Shown here one piece after another: positions 49,531-61,500 of a stretch of DNA of 64,000 bases (position 1 is the first letter of the stretch; every line of letters begins with the position of its first letter). A program made the translations under genes and the position numbers. The stretch is from NCBI GenBank assembly GCA_035235625.1, contig CP141149.1, positions 31,489,753 through 31,553,752 of the forward strand, written 5' to 3'. A model generated the notes under the pieces. That model was not told where the DNA came from, ran no database searches, and saw only the letters and a list, made by a program, of their open reading frames with translations. The stretch is from Saururus chinensis. Lineage: Eukaryota; Streptophyta; Magnoliopsida; Piperales; Saururaceae.

Positions 49531-50112
49531 TGTCCTGGTCTGCTACCATGTGTTTGTTGCGCCCTCTTCTTAGTCACCGTACAAATATATATAGTGTACA
49601 GCTTCACCCTTCCATCTTTCCCTTTTTTTGTTCTTTTGGTTATTTTTAAAGGCCTTTCTACATAAGAAATTAAAAGTAAAAAGCCATTCATTAATGTATA
49701 GAAATGCAATACTTTTCCTTGATTACGATAATGAGTGAGAATTTTTGTATTTTTTTTGGTAATCATCTATACACATCATGTGAGGTCACCCCAGTGTCAT
49801 TCAGATATATCTCGTTACACCTTCAAAACAGATGGACGTGATCGTTTGATAATCCTTCTTAATGTAAAGAAAATCAGATTAATTTGCAGTTACTATGGCT
49901 AATCTTTGGACATAATTGAGGCATAAACATGCATAAATTACGTTAAAATTATGCATAATTAGACATAATCAGATCTTGTTTCTCTCATGTGCATTAGCAT
50001 TAAGACAAATTGTCTACTGTTAAAATTTAAACTTATTCATCTTTCTTGATATGCGTTATTAAATTATTAAGACATTAAATAAGGGTAGCAAACAGTGGAT
50101 TTTGATGCCCAC
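49531..50112. other. GRV2 3' UTR and AT-rich spacer
   Basis: Follows the GRV2 stop codon. AT-rich, with no ORF or repeat of note. The 3' end of GRV2 presumably lies in the first 200-300 bases, but no single polyadenylation signal stands out. Confidence 0.5.
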
Positions 50113-50258
50113 CTGGTCTTCAAACTTCCATTTTTCAATGGAGCCTTCACGTTAATATGATCCCCAAGCCTGAAACCATGTGTATAAGTGGCAAAGAGGC
50201 AGGCTAGAAGGGCCAGGCTTAATGTGACGGAGCATTTGATAAGGGCAGAAAGCTCCAT
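50113..50258 (-). CDS. Unrecognised short exon-like ORF with signal-peptide-like start
   Basis: ATG at 50258 opens a frame with a hydrophobic segment (IKCSVTLSLALLACLFATY) followed by HGFRLGDHINVKAPLKNGS. Reading is open to a good donor CCAG|GTGGGC at 50113/50112; the ORF itself goes on to about 50067. The composition looks like a genuine first exon of a membrane or secreted protein, but I do not recognise the family. No following exon is evident before the GRV2 3' end at 49530. It may be a captured or broken first exon, or chance. Confidence 0.35.
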
Positions 50259-51039
50259 TACAAATTGAAGAGAGGGGGAGGAGAATTTTTACTCTTCACT
50301 ATTATTCAAATTTATCAAGTTTCAAATTACTAAGTAATTAAAGGTTTAAGGCCAAACAATCTCTCACGCTAATATCTTTAAGCTCTCTCCTCTATTATTT
50401 AAGAAGGTATCCTCAACTCTTTAAGTTCTTCTTCAAGCTCTCTTATTTAATTGTATAAATTCAAGTCTTTAAGGGGCAATTTTCTACACAAAGATGAGGT
50501 ATTTTTATATATTTTTATTATTTTTAGAATTACTTTCTTTCTAATTGCATCTTAACATTTAATGACTCACTACTCTCACTCTTATTCTATGAATAACACT
50601 TTGGAAAGTCAAATGCCCATTGAATAAGGGAATTCGTTTTATCATAATTACAAGTTTGACATATCATCCTCAACACATGAAGAACAAGAGCAACTAATGG
50701 AATTGGAAGTGGTGACAATTGGTTGTTGTGGGCAATGGGCAATTATACTAAGTGTACTAAAAAAATGTAAATTTTTTTAATGTGTGAGAGCACTTGACAA
50801 AACAAGAAGTGTTAGATTTAGATTAAATTGGGCATATGCTACAACGAGCATTTTGCGACCATTGTGTTGACAAAAATTTTTTAAAAAGAAAAAGAAAGAG
50901 TCCAAAGGGATTTGAGTTCAAAATTTTGGAGCATGACTAGCTCCAAAGTGAGCAAAGTCTTTCAAGTGGATCAAGTCTAAGAAAGAAAAAAGAATACATA
51001 TGTAGAAATTAGATGAGACTTCTAACCAAAAGAAAAATT
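50259..51039. other. AT-rich intergenic sequence; no gene
   Basis: Low-complexity AT-rich DNA with no ORF, RNA gene or bounded element that I can support. Confidence 0.5.
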
Positions 51040-51585
51040 AAGTGAGACCCCATGTAACTCCCACGTCAAATTAATCATCAAATTAAAATTATAAATGGCT
51101 AAGAAAAACCCCCATGGGTCTCACATCAAATTATTATAAAAAGTTAAGTGAGATTGCCATAGGTCCCACATAAAATTAGCCATAAAATCAAAGAGTCCCG
51201 TTTATATGAGCCTGGGCTCATATACGCTTACGTGAGCCCGGGCTCTATGGGCTATCGGATTTACATCCGGTGGCCTATAATACTCATGGACAGGCATCCG
51301 ACAGCCCATAGTACTCATGGGATTAAATGTCCGGGCTCATGTAGTTGTATATGAGCCCGGGCTCATATAAACTTTTTCCAAAATCAAAATTACATATACT
51401 AAATGAGATCTTATATGAGTCCCACATTAAATTAACTATCAAATTAAAATCATAAAAGGCTAAATGAGACCCTCATAGGTCTTACATCAAATTAGCCATC
51501 AAATCAAAATTATAAATATTGTGAGACCCAATATGGGTCCCACATCATATTAGCTAAATTAAAATATGAGACCTCTTGTAGATTC
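51040..51585. repeat. Diverged tandem array (GAGACC...CCCACATCAAATTA units)
   Basis: Several diverged units contain GTGAGACC, GGGTCCCACATCAAATTA, and AGCCATCAAATTAAAAT-like words with AAGGCTAA. Spacing is irregular, about 70-95 bp. The array is interrupted by the MITE at 51193-51379. Confidence 0.65.
51193..51379. mobile_element. Palindrome-ended MITE with 9-bp target duplication (Mutator-type)
   Basis: Perfect 9-bp direct repeats AAAATCAAA at 51184-51192 and 51380-51388 flank a 187-bp element. The arms pair over about 50 bases with mismatches. The left arm carries GTTTATATGAGCCTGGGCTC, and the right arm in reverse complement carries GTTTATATGAGCCCGGGCTC. Each arm is itself nearly palindromic (TATATGAGCCCGGGCTCATA). 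A 9-bp duplication is typical of Mutator-like elements. The outermost 7 bases of the arms do not match well. Confidence 0.8.
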
Positions 51586-51857
51586 ATCCTAACGTCCAAA
51601 TGATGATGTTTGAGACCTACCTCCTAATGATTAGTCATGCAATTGAGAAAAAATAAAATAAAATAAAGACAAAAGAAAAATATATATGGTGCATTGGATA
51701 AACTAAGAAAGAAGAATTACTCAAGTCCCTGTGTATAGTGGGCCCCTCAATTTAAAAAAATTTTAAAAGAAAAGACTAAGGCAAAACTTCTTTGGCTAGT
51801 CCCTTATGTTGAAAAAAAAAAGAATAGGTGAGTAAGAAGAAGACCAAGTCAAACCAC

Positions 51858-52311
51858 TAGGGATGCATCAAAAACTTGGACCAAAACCGATCCGGATGGA
51901 ACCGACCCAAGATTGACCCGGGTCGGGTCGGGTCCAAGAAAAAAATACCTAGGTAAATCTCGGGTTAGGTCGGGTCTAGTATGTGAAAACCCAAGAACTA
52001 ACCCGAACTAACCCAAGTTCCTAATTAACTTATAAAATCATATTTAACCTTATTTATATGAATTTTTATAATTTATTATAAATAAAATCAATTCAATATA
52101 ATGTCAAATTAGATTAAATTATTGGAACCGACCCGACCCAAGATACAATCCGATTCCTATTTAGGTTCTAGGGTTTTTCGAGTCCTATTTCGAGTCGAGT
52201 CGGGTCTAAAAAATTTCGGTTCTTATCTCGGGTTGGGTCTAAAGAACTTAGTTTTTAACTCAGGTCGGGTCGGGTCCTGCAAAACCCGACCTAATCTGAG
52301 ATGCAGCCCTA
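51858..52311. mobile_element. hAT-type MITE (454 bp) rich in GGGTC repeats
   Basis: Terminal inverted repeats TAGGGATGCATC and, in reverse complement of the right end, TAGGGCTGCATC (11 of 12 match). Perfect 8-bp target duplications CAAACCAC lie at 51850-51857 and 52312-52319. Eight bp is the hAT signature. Inside, GGGTCGGGTC words are concentrated toward both ends, with complementary GACCCGACC-type words at the left. These could be subterminal transposase-binding repeats. It has no coding capacity. Confidence 0.93.
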
Positions 52312-52319
52312 CAAACCAC

Positions 52320-53480
52320 TACTACATGCCAAATTTGCCAAGATGCCTCCCCACTTCCTATAAACTCCCCATAGCTCCTTATACCACCCAATTTCCAACA
52401 TAACTATCACACTACCCTTAAAAAACCATCATTAAACTACCTATTATCATCACTCATCCACGCCTTCTATCACTAATTCAACATTAACAACCTTCTAAAC
52501 ACTACAAATACCCCTTCCTTATTTGTAGAAAATGATTGGCCTTTAAATCCCAAAAGCCACCACTAAGGGGCAGGCCTTCAAATCCCAAAAGCTGCCACCA
52601 AGGGGTTGGCCTTCAAGCTGCCACAGCTTCCCCACCAAAACCTAAAACTCTATAAAATCTCTACCAAATCTAAAGAGTGCTATGCAAAAATTCAAGTATT
52701 CCTCCAAAGTCCAAAAAGAAACTTTCAAGTCTAAAAAGTTTTTATCTTCAAAGCCTTTACCAAATCAAAATTCTTAAACACTTTAAAGGAGTTTGAAGAT
52801 CAAATAAAAATACTTCCAAAAGCAAGAGGAGAAGAAGAATTTTATTTGAAAATAAAGGAAGATGTTGCATCAATCAATAGAAGAAATGACTTTTGACCGT
52901 CAAGTTTAAGAAGTCTTCACAAAGTCCAAAACTCTTAATTTCAAATAGGCAACAAAAGCAAAACCTTCCACAAAGGAAAGAAGAAAAGTCTATGAAGAAA
53001 GCTTTATTCATAAAGTCCTCTAAAGATCTTTGTTACAAAACATCTTTTTAATTCCAAGGAGTTTGTAAGAGAGCATTTTTTCAATTTCAATGATTTCATA
53101 AGGAATTTGAAGATAGGAGAAGTTGCACAAGGTAAATGAAAGAAAATTCTCAAGTTTGAAGATAAGAATATATGAAAAGGAGGAATCTTTGCATGTGATA
53201 TTTTTATTTTTTTTGTGTTCTTTCTTTTTAATACTTGTAGTTATCTTGTGATAATTTTAATATTCTTATCATTTCTCTACTTCTAATTTGACTTATTTTT
53301 TGCTATTTAATCGAATGGTTTGAAAAATTAGTTATTCATTACTACTATATCCTAAATTTTAAGTAATAGCAGTGATTAGCTAAAGGAGGGTCAGCCTATT
53401 TAAAAAAAGAGGTTTTTCTCTATCTCTTTCAAGGAATGGATCATCTGATCTCTTCTCTTTTCTTGTTTACAGGGAACTAA
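52320..53480. other. Spacer between the hAT MITE and the hAT transposase relic
   Basis: AT-rich with a C- and A-rich left part. A 35-bp tandem repeat starting GGCCTT(T/C)AAATCCCAAAAGC occurs at 52538, 52573 and (partial) 52608. CTCTATAAAATCT near 52649 could be a TATA box for the following transposase relic. No coding sequence was recognised. Confidence 0.5.
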
Positions 53481-53484
53481 TTAA

Positions 53485-53880
53485 AAACCCTTAACGCACT
53501 GCAAAAACACATCTTAGTATCTCCACCAGTGATATTGATCATCTTTCTAGGCATGTCGACAAGTGCATTGTGAAGGCCGAAAAATAGATCCAAGCAAACA
53601 CATTTAGCTAGCATGGCTAACTCATCAGCTAGTTTGAACACTTTCACATACATCAAAAGTACAAAATGAAGTGAGCTAGCTAAATACATTATGTAAACTG
53701 AACAACTATTTTCTTTTGTAGATGATAAAAAGTTTGAAATGTATGCAAAGAACAACCTTAACCCATGCTTCAACAAGGTTTCACGTAATATAACTAAGTT
53801 AGATTGTATTAAACTCTTCAACAAATTCAATGATAAGCACATTGAAACTTTTTTTACAATTCCATGTTAATTTCTATTAC

Positions 53881-53946
<66 letters not shown>

Positions 53947-55250
53947 CTAATAACCAAAATTTAGGATATGCTTGTATTATATCACATTACATTGATCATT
54001 ATTGGGTTTTAAATAAAAAAAATATTATTTTTAATTTATTAGAATCTTCTCATACGAGAATTATAATTAGTAGGTCTCTATGATAACTTTACATGACTAT
54101 CATATTAATAATATATTTTTTATTACCTTAGATAATGTCAAATAATAAAAGTGCTATTAACTTTCTTAAATCACAATTGCACCCTATGTTAGATGAATTT
54201 TTTTTTATGCAAGATGTTGTCATATTATTAAATTTTTTTTCAAAATGGTTTAAATATTGTTAAAGATCATGTAATAAATATTAGAGATGTGTTAGTATAT
54301 ATTAGTTCTTCTCCATCTAGATTTCATAAATTTAGAGATTTATGTAAATAATATGGTAAAAAATATATAAAATTTGTCTTAGATGTTAAACATAGGTAGA
54401 ATAATATTTAATGTTAGACTTTTGTTATGAATTAAAAGAAATTATAATATTATGTTGTGCCGATAAGATGCTCGATTATTTATTATATGATGATGATTTT
54501 GAAATTGAGAAAGTTATTATAACTTTTTTACATGTTTTTTATGAAGCTATTAAATAATTAACGGGTATATATTATCCTACTTCTTCTTTAGTTCTTAATC
54601 AACTCTATAATACTACATTTATTTTTAGAATATAAAAATAATGGTGGATTTAATATGATGGTAGGGCCAATGTACATAAAATATAAAAATATTAGAAAGA
54701 ACTTCATATGGTTTTTTGTTTAGGTGCAATTATGGACCCTAAGATTAAGTTAAGTAGTGTATAAATATTAGTAGATGATATATATAATAATACGACTTTA
54801 AAATCTAATAGAAATATTGAAGAATTTAAAAATGCTCATATTCTTTATACGATAGATATGATTTTATATATGGTAGTAGAAAAACTATTGCTTTAACTCC
54901 TTCTATAAATAAAAATGACTCTTCTTAGTTATTACTCAGTAGAAGTAAACAACAATATACTACTACCTTTAGTAATGAATTATTTATGTATTTATAAAAT
55001 TTTATAACTTTTTTAACCAAATAAGAAACAAGTAACTTTGACGTTTTAATTTAGTGACAAACACATGAAAAAAGCTATCCTGTGCTTGCTACCTTAGCGC
55101 GTAATATTTACCAAACTCCTTTGATGTCTAGAATAGCTTCAAGAGTCTACTTTTAATGCAAAAAGTAATATATTTGATAATCAAAGAGTCACTTAGATCC
55201 AACTTGGATCCAGCGAAGGTAAAGTGCTACATCTACTTAGAAAGATTGGC
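53485..55250 (+). pseudogene. hAT-superfamily transposase relic
   Basis: Many short pieces across three frames resemble plant hAT (Ac/RICESLEEPER-like) transposases. A zinc-finger end HLSRHVDKC lies near 53540, then EQLFSFVDDKKFEMYAKNN near 53700, NPCFNKVSRNITKLDCIKLF near 53760, LDVKHRWN near 54380, YDDDFEIEKVI near 54490, IYYPTSS near 54565, GAIMDPKIKLSSV near 54730, and a C-terminal PVLATLARNIYQTPL-type piece near 55080-55130 followed by SRV. The family order (BED finger, RNase H-like core, C-terminal dimerisation region) is kept. Dozens of stops and frameshifts, plus a (TA)n expansion at 53884-53943, show it is long dead. Inverted termini and target duplication were not identified. Confidence 0.75.
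53884..53943. repeat. (TA)n microsatellite
   Basis: About 60 bases of alternating A and T inside the hAT transposase relic, probably a later expansion. Confidence 0.95.
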
Positions 55251-55599
55251 AATATTTAATTTTTTACGTACTCAGTACATTATGCAAGAACTCTCTAGAT
55301 GTTTCACTTCATTTGAACACATTATTTTCATGTAGAGAGACGGTGTTTTTATTTTTATATTGTGGCAAACAATGTAGGGACGGTGATTTACTTTGAAAAA
55401 CATCTCCTTTCTCATTATTCTTGGGGGGCTTCTAGAGTTGTATCTGAAGATGACGTGGAGCAGAAGGAGCAATGAAAGGTCCCGGGTCTGCTGTTATGAC
55501 TGATATGCAATTCCATGGTGCAATTTACTATGCCCTGCAACATTTTCTGAGGTCATATTTTGCAGAAATTATCCCTTTTCTGGTGTGATGAAGTTGAAT

Positions 55600-55990
55600 T
55601 TTGAATGGTAATTTTTGCTTGTGCTAGGGGTTTTGGCGGCGAGGAGGTCGGCAGTGCTTTTCAGGTTGAGGCTTTGGCTGCAAAGAAGGCTCTGTGCTGT
55701 GCTAGGGACCAAAGTTGGTATAAGATCATGCGTGAAGGAGATGCTGGGAATGTGGTCGAAACCATTGAGTCGTCTCTGTTGGGTTGTCCGTTTGGTGGTC
55801 ATCATTGAGTCCATTTCAGAGGTGGCTTAATCCTTTTTTTTTCCCGCCTCGCATGTGAAGTGTGAAGCTAACAGGGTGGCTCCCTCGTTGTCGCATAGAG
55901 CTCAATTTTTGTCGGAGGATTCTGTTTGGGTTGGTGAGGTGCCTTCTCACCGCATCCACTGTTTTTCAGCTGAGAGGAATTTGATGGCCG
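55600..55990 (+). pseudogene. RNase H-like (RVT_3-type) domain relic
   Basis: Two frames carry pieces typical of the RNase H-like domain found at the C end of plant LINE proteins and in many stand-alone plant ORFs. First comes FQVEALAAKKALCCARDQ followed by MREGDAGNVVETIESSLLG (55660-55790), matching the EAEALAA...EGDS...V pattern. Then in another frame VKCEANRVAPSLSHRAQFL with SEDSVWVGEVP (55858-55940), matching the REANxVAHxLA pattern. A frameshift near 55815-55850 and the His-to-Pro change in VAP(S) mark decay. No reverse transcriptase precedes it, so it is an isolated fragment. Confidence 0.65.
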
Positions 55991-56169
55991 TTCTGGTTCA
56001 CGCCTTCGTGGGTTCCTCCGTTTTTGGTAACAAAGTTTCCCCGTGTCTTAGCTCAACTTACATACAGATGTTATACTCGGGCAATTGCAGTTCAGAGATT
56101 CATCCATTAAACTTTAAGCATGTAGCGAAGAATTTAACTATTGCAGTGTTGCTTCACTATCAATAGTGC

Positions 56170-56663
56170 CACACTGCAGTAGTGTGTTTTTAACCCATTG
56201 TCTCTTGCATTGAAAAGATCCTCTCCATCCATGATTGGTATCTTCATCATGTAAAATACATGCAAACGGGGAACAGAGGAAAAGCCAAGTCCATATGAAA
56301 AATTCTTGAGTCCTTGCCAGTGAATCGAATCAATTTGAGACTGGACTGTAGAATGGATCATATACACACGAACTAGGCTGAGCTGGCCTGGTTACCAGCC
56401 AATTTTCAAAATGAGCGAGGCACAGGCCCCATCCAAATGAATATGCCTTCATTTGTTAGGCGAGCATTGCCGAGCGCAAGATATAGTAGGACTGGGTTGG
56501 TTGATTATAAGAGCCTGAGGTGGGTTAATTAGCCATTCTGGTTTTCAATGCGCTGATCTCAACTATTTGGTGTAGCTCATTTGTCACATACTAAATTGGC
56601 ACCTATCACCCAAAAACTTGTTCTATAATTTCTAACATATTTTTTTGTTTCATATGTTAGATG
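56170..56663. other. Spacer left of the second Ty3/gypsy element
   Basis: No gene or bounded repeat recognised. It ends in TAAAT (56664-56668), the left target-site sequence of the following retrotransposon. Confidence 0.5.
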
Positions 56664-56668
56664 TAAAT

Positions 56669-57230
56669 TGATGCAGGAGCATAATTAGATTGAAATATTA
56701 TGTCCCGTTTAGTCAAGGAATGTTATTTGATTCAGACAATTCGTCGAACACTATTATCAAGTGTTAGTTGGATGAAGGGCAAATCCGGTAACTACTAATG
56801 GGATGTAAGTTGTATGTTGTTATCTCGAGGGTCTTTAAGACATTTCATTAAAAACATACTGGCCGTTAATTCTGTTAGTCTTCTTCATCCTTTGAACACC
56901 GAAACAGTAAAGGGTTAACAGAGATTGCGAAGAATTGCTCACGTCGTCAAATTCAAATACAGATTTCTGTCAAGATTATCAAAGATTGTCTGTTAGTATA
57001 AATAGTCTTCTATAATAGAAGTTCAGTAGTTGTTGAATGTATAACTTTCTCTAATTGGATCTTTTTTCAATAGAGGGTATTATCCTTGGGCTCTGTTTCT
57101 GAGCTGAACTGATAGTTCTTAGAGATGGAGAACTTCAGTTGATTTCCTTTCTGTAATTGTTTCCTTTCAAATTAGTGAAATTCAAAAGAGTTTGTTTCGA
57201 AAATTCTGTTTTCATTTGTGCGCTGCATCA
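56669..57230 (+). repeat. Left LTR of the second Ty3/gypsy element (562 bp)
   Basis: Same length as the right LTR. A possible TATA-like AGTATAAATAG lies near 56996, followed by the probable transcript start and a leader before the primer site. Confidence 0.95.
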
Positions 57231-57262
57231 AATTGGTATCAAAGCTGGAATTGCTGACTTCG

Positions 57263-58504
57263 ATGGCAGCACACGATCAGAATGAGGGATCTTCCAACAC
57301 ACCATCCAAGGCTGACATGATGAATCTACAGCGACAACTTCAGCAATCACTACATTTCATGGCATCTCAAATGGAACTCATGAATCACAATTTATCTAGC
57401 TTCATCAACTCTCAAACCAATCCAATTCGACAACCTTGGAGGAATGAAGCACCAGATCCAAAAATTGCAGAACAACATCAAATTCCAAATCAACGAGTTC
57501 CTATATTTCAACATGGAATCGAGACCTCTTCCAGTGATGAAGAGGAGCCACGGAATCATAATCCATTACCAAATCAAGGTGCAACTAATTTCTTGCCACA
57601 GTTTAAACCTAAAGTCGATCTTTCTACATTTTTTGGAAGTATGCATATAGAGAAGTTTTTAGATTGGATAATGGATGTAGAAAATTACTTCTATTGTATG
57701 GAAGTTCCGGATGAGATGAAATGCAGGGTTGTGACTTGCAAATTAAAAAGTGGAGCCTCCGCATGGTGGACTCAAATTCAACAGGAACGAATTAAAAAAG
57801 GCAAACACCAAATTCAGTCCTGGTCTCGTATGAAGTTGTTAAAGGAAATGTATCTGCCGGTGGACTATGAGCAAACTCTGTTCAGGCAATATCAGAATTG
57901 CAAGCAGAATGTTAAAAGTGTTGCAGAATATGTAGAAGAATTTCATAGACTTTCTGCCTGAAATGGTCTTCAGGAAACTGAAGCACAGAAAATTCAAAGA
58001 TTTGTTGGTGGGCTCAGATATGAATTACAGCTTCAGCTTGCAACCAGACCTATAAGTACAATTACTGAAGCTATATAAGCAGCTTTACGAAATGAAATCT
58101 TGTTGGAACAAAACAAGTCTAAGCAAGTTTCATTTCAGAAATTGCAAGGGGAAAGAAATGGAAATCAGCAGGATAAAGGTAAAGAACTGGCAGATTCTAG
58201 ATGTAATCGTAAAGAGTTTTTGAAGAACACCAAATCTACATTTTCTATACCAGCTGCTAAAAAAAATGTTTATGCAAAGCCTAAACCAGATCACTGTTGG
58301 AAGTGCAAGCAGCCTGGTCACTACTCTTTTGAGTGTCCTCTTAGAACTGGTGAACCAAGCTCTAAATCAAAAGTTATGGCCTGTCAAACAGCAGCAGTCG
58401 AAGAAGACAATGAAAATATTGAACAAGAAGAGGAACAGGAAGAAGTATATGGAGATGACAACTATGAAGAATCTAACCCAAGTGAAATGATGTTGGTTAC
58501 TTGA
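57263..58504 (+). pseudogene. gag region of the second Ty3/gypsy element
   Basis: Frame from ATG 57263 (MAAHDQNEG). The capsid-like region around 57610-57960 includes FLDWIMDVENYFYCMEVPD and SGASAWWTQIQ. In-frame stops at 57959 (TGA) and 58076 (TAA) interrupt it, and 58502 (TGA) ends it. A canonical CX2CX4HX4C zinc knuckle CWKCKQPGHYSFEC lies at 58295-58336, followed by an acidic tail rich in Glu. The stops at 57959 and 58502 are explained by CGA-to-TGA changes. Confidence 0.9.
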
Positions 58505-61500
58505 AAACTCCTATTACTACCCAAACAGACAGTGATTAACTAGCGACATAATCTGTTTACCACTATTGGTACTATTAAAGACACAAGTTGCAAAGTAATA
58601 GTGGATGGAGGATGTACTGAGAACCTTATAGCCAAGTCAGTAGTAGATAAACTGCAATTATCTACAAAATCTCATCCTCAACCCTACACTATTGGGTGGA
58701 TCAAAGAAGTGGGAGAAATAAAGGTAAGTACACAATGTTTAGTGCCATTTTCTATTGGAAAGAATTACAAGGCTGAAATTTTGTGTAACGTTTTGGATAT
58801 ATCAATATGCCATTTGTTGCTAGGAAGACCTTGGCAATATGACACCTGTATTTTGCATGATGGTCATGCTAATACAATCAGATTTGAGTTTAAGGGCAAG
58901 GTCATTATATTACATCCACAGTTTTTGATTGGAAGTTTGAAAATGGAAGAAGTGTGTCAGAAACAAATGAAAGCTACATCAGCAATTCCAAAAACAGAAG
59001 CAAAAGATATCAGAGTTGGTCAAAATTTCAAAAGTGAAAGAAAACCAAAATCAGTGTTAACAGTTTCTAGCAACATTTCTGCAGATCTTAGAAGTGAACA
59101 AGTGGTCTTGGCATTTGTGAATCGAAGTGCACTCGCAGTTGCCAAAACAGCCAGCTCTCATCATGATAAAAGAGTACAAGAAATTCTTGATCAATTTTCA
59201 GAACTACTAAATGATGATCTTCCACTAACTTTACCCCCTATGAGAAACATTCAGCACATAATTGACTTGGTACCAGGTGCTACTTTGCCTCACCTTCCCC
59301 ACTATAGATTAAGTCCTACTGAGCATGAAGAACTGCATAGACAGATCCAAGACTTGCTTAAAAGAGGACTGATCCGTGAGAGTCTCAGTCCAGTAGCTGT
59401 ACCCACATTACTAGTTCCAAAAAAAGATGGTACATGGCGAATGTGTGTGGACTCAAGAGCTATTAACAAGATAACTGTGAAGTATAGGTTTCCCATTCCA
59501 AGGTTAGAGGATCTACTAGATATGTTAGCTGGTGCCCAAGTGTTTTCTAAAGTTGACCTAAGATCAGGTTACCATCAAATCAGAATGAGATAAGGGAATG
59601 AGTGGAAAATAACTTTTAAGACTAAAGATGGATTATTTGAGTGGTTAGTTATGCCATTTGGCCTAACCAATGCACCTAGTACGTTTATGAGATTAATGAC
59701 CCAAATATTGAAGCCATTAATGGGGAAATCAGTAGTAGTATACTTCGATGATATTCTTGTTTATAGCTTGATGAAGAACAACGTTTGATTCATTTGAAAG
59801 AGGTCTTTCAGCTGTTGCAGGAAAACCAGGTATTCATCAATTTTAAAAAGAGTACTTTTATGGCTGAACAATTAACCTTTTTGGGATATGTTAGTCGCGA
59901 AGGGCTAAAAGTTGATAAAGGAAAAGTTGAAGCAGTTGTTAAATGGCCAATTCCAAAAACTGTAACTGAAGTGAGGAGTTTTTTAGGACTGGCTACATTT
60001 TACAGAAGATTTATTCGGGGATTTAGTACCTTAGCAGCTCCTTTAACTGATTGTTTAAAAAGGGGTAAGTTTCAATGGCAATCTGACCAACAATGAAGCT
60101 TTGAATTGTTTAAGACTAGACTTACTAATGCACCTACATTAGCACTGCCAAATTTTGCAAAGGTGTTTGAGGTGGATTGTGATGCGTCCATTCATGGAAT
60201 TGGAGCAGTATTGACGCAAAAAGGCAGACCAGTAGCCTATTTTAGTCGTAAATTAAATTCTGCTAAATAGAGCTGGTCATCATACAAGTTGGAATTATAT
60301 GCACTTGTACAGGCTTTAAAACACTAGCACCATTATCTAATTTTTAAAGAGTTTATATTACTTACTAATCATGAATCTTTGAAGCATTTACATGCACAAT
60401 TAAAGCTGGATAGATTGCATGCAAGATGGATGGGAGAATTATAGGACTATTCTTTTACCATTAAGCATAAATCTGGTAAGATGAATAAAGTGGCTGATGT
60501 GTTGAGCAAAAGAGCAGCTTTGGTTAATGTCCAGTCTACAACTTGTTTTGGATTTGAGGAAATTAAAAATCTTTATTCTTCAGATGGAACTTTCTGGGAT
60601 AAATGGCAAAACTGTATAACTTCACAGCAACTGCAAGGTGAGTATTCAATTCAGAATGGTTATCTTTATAAGGGACATCTTCTGTGTATTCCCTCTTGTT
60701 CGTTGCGAATGCTGTTAATCCAGGAATTACATGGAGGAGGATTAGCTGGGCATGTTGGTCGTGATAAAACTTTAGAACTGGTTAAACACAGATATTACTG
60801 GCCACAGTTAAGGAAGGATGTACTAATCTGTGTTAAGCAATGTTTCATCTCTCAGCAATACAAGGGAGGAGCTACCAATGCTGGTTTATATACCCCACTG
60901 CCTGTACCCAATAAACTCTAGGAAGATCTAAGCATGGATTTCGTGCTAGGACTTTCTAAAACACAAAAGGGTTACAAGTCAATTTTTGTGGTAGTTGATA
61001 GATCTTCTAAGCAATCTCATTTTATACCTTGTAAAAAAATAATGATGCAGTTAATGTGGTTGGATTGCTTGTTAAGGAAGTCATTAGACATCATGGAGTG
61101 CCTTACACCATTACCTCTGACAAAGACAATCGATTTTTGAGTAATTTCTGGAAGACTCTTTGGTCAAGAATGGGCACTAAATTGTAGTTTAGTAGTTCTT
61201 GCCACCCGCAAACTGATGGGCAGACAGAAGTTACAAATTGAAGTCTTGGGAGTTTGCTTCGATGTTTCTCTGGTGATAATCCAAGACAGTGGGATTCAGT
61301 TATTTTTTAAGCTGAATTTGCTTACAATTCGTCGGTTAACATATCAATTGGGCTAGCTCCTTTCCAAATTGTATATGGATATCTACCTAACTGTTCAGTG
61401 AATGCTCTTCTTGGTCCAATAAAATCTATTGAATCTAAATTTGTTGTACAGTTTATGGAACAGTTTAATCGGTTACATTCTTCTGTCAAAGAAAGAATCT

